Assembly: GCA_005765155.1 (NCBI GenBank)
Contig: VCCP01000005.1
Location: 248,001-312,000 of the forward strand
Length of the DNA: 64,000 bases
Direction: 5' to 3'
Source: Zelopaecilomyces penicillatus
Lineage: Eukaryota; Ascomycota; Sordariomycetes; Hypocreales; Pseudodiploosporaceae
This document shows positions 61,001 through 64,000 of the stretch, piece after piece (the first letter of the stretch is position 1; each line of letters opens with the position of its first letter). The position numbers and the translations under genes were made by a program. The notes beneath the pieces are model-generated. The model did not search any database, was not told the DNA's origin, and saw only the letters and a program-made list of their open reading frames with translations.

Positions 61001-61692
61001 AGAATGAGTTCATGGTGGTTCTGTACCAATGAATGATGGAGTACAATTGGTTCCTACAATAATTACGTCAACCTCGGAGCCAAAAGATTAGGGTCTAATG
61101 CGCAGGACAACCATCCTATACATAGTCGCAAACTTTTGCCTACCTTTTCCCATCTTTGCCCGGACAAGTCGCCAGTGAAGGCAATAAACCGGGTGTTATA
61201 GATGGGATCATGTCCTCCTGAAACTTGTGAAATTTGATGCCAAGCATCCACAGAAACCGACGAGAGCAACTTCTCAAAGCTCTCATCATAGCGCACGCAG
61301 GCTTGACATAGCAGATTTGCTTCTTTACTTGTATTTTTACCAGTGTATCCGAAGTATGGGTATTCGACGTCTGTGTAGGTTGCTAGCAGGACAGCCCACG
61401 CGGCAAGGAAATGTCTTGTAGTGTAGTCAACGGCTTCGCCGCCGCCGTTGGACGTAGCTATCCGTGTCGCATCAAGCTGCAACAGAGGTATTCGGATTGA
61501 GCCAATCTGTTTGAGAGGCCTTTCTTCATTTCCTTCTTTCACTACCGGGGAGTCAGGATTGGTATTACCCCAGCCAGTGACCTTGCTGCTGGGATTCTCC
61601 GGACTGTTTTTCGACAAGGGAATGCAGCAAGCCGCTGCTAATCTGTTTGTACTTTTGTTTCCATCCGGACCAGCGGCACACTTCTTGGCCAT
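37048..61692 (-). CDS. Hexamodular nonribosomal peptide synthetase (8,126 aa), alternating L/D product
   Basis: Five exons: 61144-61692, 53152-61053, 45183-53099, 37296-45113 and 37048-37242, with phase-0 introns of 90, 52, 69 and 53 nt. Domain order is C(partial)-A1-T1-C-A2-T2-E-C-A3-T3-C-A4-T4-E-C-A5-T5-C-A6-T6-E-CT. All six carrier sites keep the phosphopantetheinyl serine (LGGDS or IGGDS). The LCL condensation domains have HHAVHDG, HHAVYDG and HHTLYDG. The three epimerases have HHLVIDLVSW. There is no thioesterase or reductase, so release is probably by the terminal condensation-like domain, which in fungi usually cyclises the peptide. Prediction: a cyclic hexapeptide with D residues from modules 2, 4 and 6. 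The architecture recalls the fungal NPS4 group (including Fusarium NRPS4, reported to make the D/L-alternating fusahexin). That assignment is inference without alignment. Confidence 0.93.
37051..38429 (-). other. NRPS terminal condensation-like domain (CT)
   Basis: The domain carries SHALIDGFS at about residue 7835 and then FGYLVSGRDVP and FNTAVSFQKD. It ends with the short fifth exon, 64 codons after intron 4 (37243-37295). No A or T domain follows. In fungal NRPSs a C-terminal domain of this type normally performs macrocyclising release. Confidence 0.8.
37243..45113 (-). repeat. NRPS bimodule repeat unit 3 (A-T-C-A-T-E-C plus intron 4)
   Basis: 7,871 bp. Begins TAT-GAT (Tyr-Asp) and ends with DPTE before intron 4. 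The final 64 codons after intron 4 complete its C domain. Confidence 0.8.
38430..43009 (-). other. NRPS module 6: C-A6-T6-E
   Basis: C has HHTLYDGW at about residue 6306, A6 'TSGSTGVPKG' at about 6765, T6 'FFSLGGDSITA' at about 7178 and E 'HHLVIDLVSW' at about 7362. Pocket: D-V-G-N-V-S-I-I-W; it shares the first three residues and the last two with A5. Confidence 0.8.
43010..46349 (-). other. NRPS module 5: C(DCL)-A5-T5
   Basis: C has NHALIDGTS at about residue 5227, A5 'TSGSTGEPKG' at about 5689 and T5 'FFHIGGDSLYA' at about 6102. Pocket: D-V-G-F-A-G-T-I-W. Intron 3 (45114-45182) interrupts the end of this C domain. Confidence 0.8.
45114..53099 (-). repeat. NRPS bimodule repeat unit 2 (A-T-C-A-T-E-C plus intron 3)
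   Basis: 7,986 bp. Begins TAC-GAT (Tyr-Asp) at the exon start and ends with DPTD before intron 3, matching unit 1 (DPTE before intron 2). Confidence 0.8.
46350..50999 (-). other. NRPS module 4: C-A4-T4-E
   Basis: C has HHAVYDGW at about residue 3684, A4 'TSGSTGLPKG' at about 4139, T4 'FLTLGGDSISA' at about 4558 and E 'HHLVIDLVSW' at about 4749. Pocket: D-A-T-L-V-G-A-V-V, which suggests a small or aliphatic side chain. Confidence 0.8.
51000..54329 (-). other. NRPS module 3: C(DCL)-A3-T3
   Basis: The C domain after the epimerase has SHLIVDGAS at about residue 2592, with Ser in place of the first His. A3 'TSGSTGKPKG' is at about 3054 and T3 'FFRLGGDSYCA' at about 3474. Pocket: D-V-C-C-A-G-V-V-W. 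Intron 2 (53100-53151) interrupts the end of this C domain. Confidence 0.8.
54330..58839 (-). other. NRPS module 2: C-A2-T2-E
   Basis: C has HHAVHDGW at about residue 1055, A2 'TSGSTGNPKG' at about 1511, T2 'FLRLGGDSISA' at about 1932 and E 'HHLVIDLVSW' at about 2119. Pocket residues: D-E-E-I-G-G-V-M-A. A Glu at the second and third positions is unusual for a hydrophobic pocket. Confidence 0.8.
58840..60829 (-). other. NRPS module 1: A1-T1 (initiation)
   Basis: A1 core 'TSGTTGTPKG' lies at about residue 427 and T1 'FFRLGGDSLTA' at about 845. Binding-pocket residues read by hand against GrsA positions 235, 236, 239, 278, 299, 301, 322, 330 and 331 are D-A-V-V-V-A-G-V-A, with the conserved Lys. 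Substrate not assigned. Confidence 0.8.
60830..61692 (-). other. NRPS N-terminal remnant of a condensation domain
   Basis: About 260 residues with the C-terminal half of a C domain only: 'HFLAAWAVLLATYTDVEYPYFGYTG' matches 'FMTAWAVVLHIFTKSSQVCFGYLVSG' of the last C domain, but the HHxxxDG half is missing. Intron 1 falls at the same point as introns 2-4 in the complete C domains. It cannot catalyse condensation and probably remains from the repeated unit. Confidence 0.75.
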
Positions 61693-63869
61693 GGTTGATA
61701 AATATTTGGTAATTTAATTTAAGTGTTGTTGGCCCGATACAACGTATATGCAACGCGCATGCAGCCCCGACGAGTTGGAAAGATGAAAGAGAGACAACAA
61801 GCTGCAGGTGCCATGACTTAATTAATAGAAATAGGACAAAATGGCAAGCTGAGGGTCCTTTTCTCTGGTCCACATGCCAAACTGAAAGTAACCGCGAGCA
61901 TAACTTGAAGTGGGATATCGAGTCAGACGTCTCCGAGTGGGTAGACAAGTCTCTGCGCGGGTAGGCAAGAACCGGACAGCCCACTCAGCACCAATCCGTT
62001 TCGTTTTTCATGGTCAGCTGTGTCGGCACGGCTGACATCTAACGTTGCCAGTATTCGTTATTGTAGCAGCATATGGTCAAGATTGAGAGTAAACCACTCG
62101 CCATTTCTCCTGACGAGGGATGCATCGCAATCCTTCATCGGCAACAAAGGGCGATGCAAGACTAGGAATATGTTGCATGGCTTTCATCAAAGATTTGCCT
62201 ATTTAGGTGTTCTAGCACTTAGCTTCAAAATAAAATCCGCCGGCGTTTTCCTAAGAACTCTCCATTGTAGGATGCCGCGGTGGGATAGGCCGTAGTGCCG
62301 CAAGGGCGAGAATACGGTAGACAGAAAGCAACACATATTATGCTGATTCGATCATTATAAAGCGGTGAGCTATAGAATATTAGGCCCGAGTTGACAGATG
62401 AGATGTCAGCCGTCTAGATTCCGGGGTAGTACAAAGGCCGCTGGTTTTGCCACTTCGGCTTCGCTTTGTAGGCTTGCAAAAGGCTGAACTCACAATCCAT
62501 TGATCCACACACTTGATCAACCCCAGCGTATTCTTCAAGCCAAACAGCTCTGTCACAGCATACTTGTCAGCTCATCATGGATGAATCCGCACTAACTTCA
62601 AAACCGTTATACATATATGTTAGCTTTCATACGGCTCTAGAAGGCTACCATGTTTTCCAAATGCCGAATCATGAGACTGGAAATAGTGGCACTTGGAAGA
62701 AGAAAATGCCCAGCACAGAGATTGACTAGTGGTGAACGAAGTGCAAAGGTTTTGCCAAAAATGGTCCAGTTGCCTTGTCATGAGTAGGCGCAGCGTGCAA
62801 AGTATTCAGCTCATCAAGGGATTGGCAGGACTTCGATGTAAATCTGAAAATATGCATCAGACATATCAACACAGACAGCAGACACATGCTGAGTATGGTG
62901 CAAGAGAGACGATCAAGGCATCCCGTCGTATAGAGATCGTTTCATGCGAAAGGATTGGCCCCGTTAACAAAGATGGTGAAGATGGTCAAATTCGGGCGCC
63001 TTCAAAACAAAACGTCGTCCATGGTGCATCACCTCCTTCCTTGACGAACAGCTAGCTTACTGCCAGATAAGAGTGCGCAGTTGACTCGTAAGAGCTATTC
63101 TGCGAGGTTTCCAGGGTATGGACCGGTTATCATTGTGGCAATGAGGTTAGGGCTTCATTCGGCCGAGTTGCAAAAGGCCATTTTGGTGCTGAAGGTGCCC
63201 AGAGCGTGCTGAACTTTGTAGGGCCCGCAGCAGAATAGCACGAAGGCGAGAAGATGAGCTTCATATCTCCAGTGTTAGGGATTGCCTTGTAGCCGCCATC
63301 CGTTGAGAGTGTGCTCAGTGCTCAATCGTGTTGAACAGGGGAGACAGACGCATATATGCAAAGCGTTAGATAAATCGTCTTGGTCAAAGCTGTTGTATCG
63401 TTCATCGTCAACTACGTCGATCAGCGGGATCTAGCACATGCCAGACCAGTTGTCCTATCGGCACCCCACATACTAGAAGAACCCGTATCTTGACCATTCC
63501 AGAAAACCTGGCAAACGCAGGCTAGTGTGCGGAGAAGGATGTTCGCCGTCAGCACGCAGATGGTTTTGACAAGGAACATGTCATACCTGGTCTGATCTGA
63601 TGCAGTCACTAGTTGTACGTACGTAAAATTGCCGAATCAGATGTTTCCCATAAACGTATCCAACAACAGGCTTTGAGCTTGGCGAGTGCGCCTCTATGAA
63701 TGGCAGTCGGTTGAGAATGATTGGGTGAGGTTGTTGACATTTCTTCGGTTGATGACGATTACCAGCTGTATTCACTTGCCTCGAGATGTCAAGGCCTACC
63801 AAATGGCTAAGGTACACTTATCACGATAGCGCCAAGAGTTTCAAGCAATTCAATGGAATCAGCATACCA
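61693..63869. other. NRPS upstream region
   Basis: About 2.2 kb between the NRPS start and the tRNA gene. Frames on both strands are short and without domains. It should contain the NRPS promoter. The start codon context (CAACCATGG) is favourable. No cluster regulator or transporter gene is present. Confidence 0.5.
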
Positions 63870-63956
63870 TCCGATATGGTGTAGTGGCTAACATCGCTCG
63901 CTCTCAACTACGGTTGTAGCACCGAGCAGCCCTGGGTTCGATTCCCAGTATCGGAG
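63870..63956 (+). tRNA. tRNA-Glu (anticodon CTC) with a 15-nt intron
   Basis: Acceptor strands TCCGATA and TATCGGA pair perfectly. The D stem is GTGT/ACAT, the anticodon stem GCTCG/CGAGC and the T arm CTGGG-TTCGATT-CCCAG. The anticodon CTC is at 63903-63905, followed by A37. A 15-nt insertion (63907-63921) sits between positions 37 and 38, the standard place for nuclear tRNA introns. Internal A and B boxes (TGGTGTAGTGGCTAA, GGTTCGATTCC) are intact. Confidence 0.93.
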
Positions 63957-63963
63957 ACAATAA

Positions 63964-63969
63964 TTTTTT
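63964..63969 (+). terminator. RNA polymerase III T-run terminator of the tRNA gene
   Basis: Six consecutive T eight bases after the tRNA 3' end. Confidence 0.75.
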
Positions 63970-64000
63970 GGATTGCTCAAATTTCTTTTTGTCACAGCCA

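Larger units (their letters stand above)
53100..61053 (-). repeat. NRPS bimodule repeat unit 1 (A-T-C-A-T-E-C plus intron 2)
   Basis: 7,954 bp from the base after intron 1 through intron 2. It aligns in domain order, motif order and intron position with units 2 and 3. Divergence is substantial, so the repeat is old at the DNA level. Confidence 0.8.

Noticed and set aside
37107..61029. Reading the NRPS as three separate genes starting at 45101, 52967 and 61029
   Set aside because: Those starts are GTG or TTG codons inside C domains; good phase-0 introns join the frames and complete each C domain.
62729..63055. 108-codon frame upstream of the NRPS
   Set aside because: No recognisable domain; does not start with ATG; composition like the surrounding spacer.

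Overview
The window looks like chromosomal DNA of a filamentous ascomycete (Pezizomycotina, most likely a Sordariomycete; species not assigned). The reasons are short spliceosomal introns (about 50-200 nt, GTANGN donors, CTAAC/CTGAC-type branch sites), a palA/RIM20 gene of the fungal ambient-pH pathway, a GAL4-type Zn2Cys6 regulator, a giant multimodular NRPS, a tRNA-Glu with a 15-nt intron, and long gene-free spacers.

Layout. 0-5 kb: a small TIR element with 5-bp target duplications, then palA (minus strand). 5-14.3 kb: a long spacer, an intronless type II membrane GT31-like glycosyltransferase, a secreted protein resembling bacterial iron-type solute-binding proteins, and an AlaX-type tRNA-editing protein. 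15-16.6 kb: an HNH-domain gene with an in-frame TAG before a further 78 codons. 17.6-23.6 kb: a probable alpha-glucoside (MAL-like) group made of a Zn2Cys6 regulator (itself broken by one in-frame TGA), an MFS maltose-type permease and a divergent GH13 maltase. The shared promoter holds a cluster of CreA-type sites touching a perfect palindrome. 23.8-25.3 kb: a secreted M20 amidohydrolase. 25.4-35.6 kb: a gene-poor block of diverged local duplications, a small secreted-protein gene with a frameshifted tandem copy, and a decayed ankyrin-repeat gene. 35.7-36.6 kb: an NTF2/SnoaL-like gene.

37.0-61.7 kb is the main feature: one minus-strand NRPS gene in five exons, 8,126 codons by my splice model. 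Its order is C(partial)-AT-CATE-CAT-CATE-CAT-CATE-CT, which is six modules with epimerases in modules 2, 4 and 6 and a terminal condensation-like domain. This predicts a hexapeptide alternating L and D residues, probably released by cyclisation. All four introns sit at the same place in the C-domain fold and in the same phase, so the gene is three copies of an intron-bounded bimodule of about 7.9 kb. No tailoring enzyme, transporter or intact cluster regulator is evident beside it in this window. The window ends with a tRNA-Glu(CTC).

Exon boundaries were derived by hand from reading frame and splice consensus. Family assignments come from motif recognition, without any database search.
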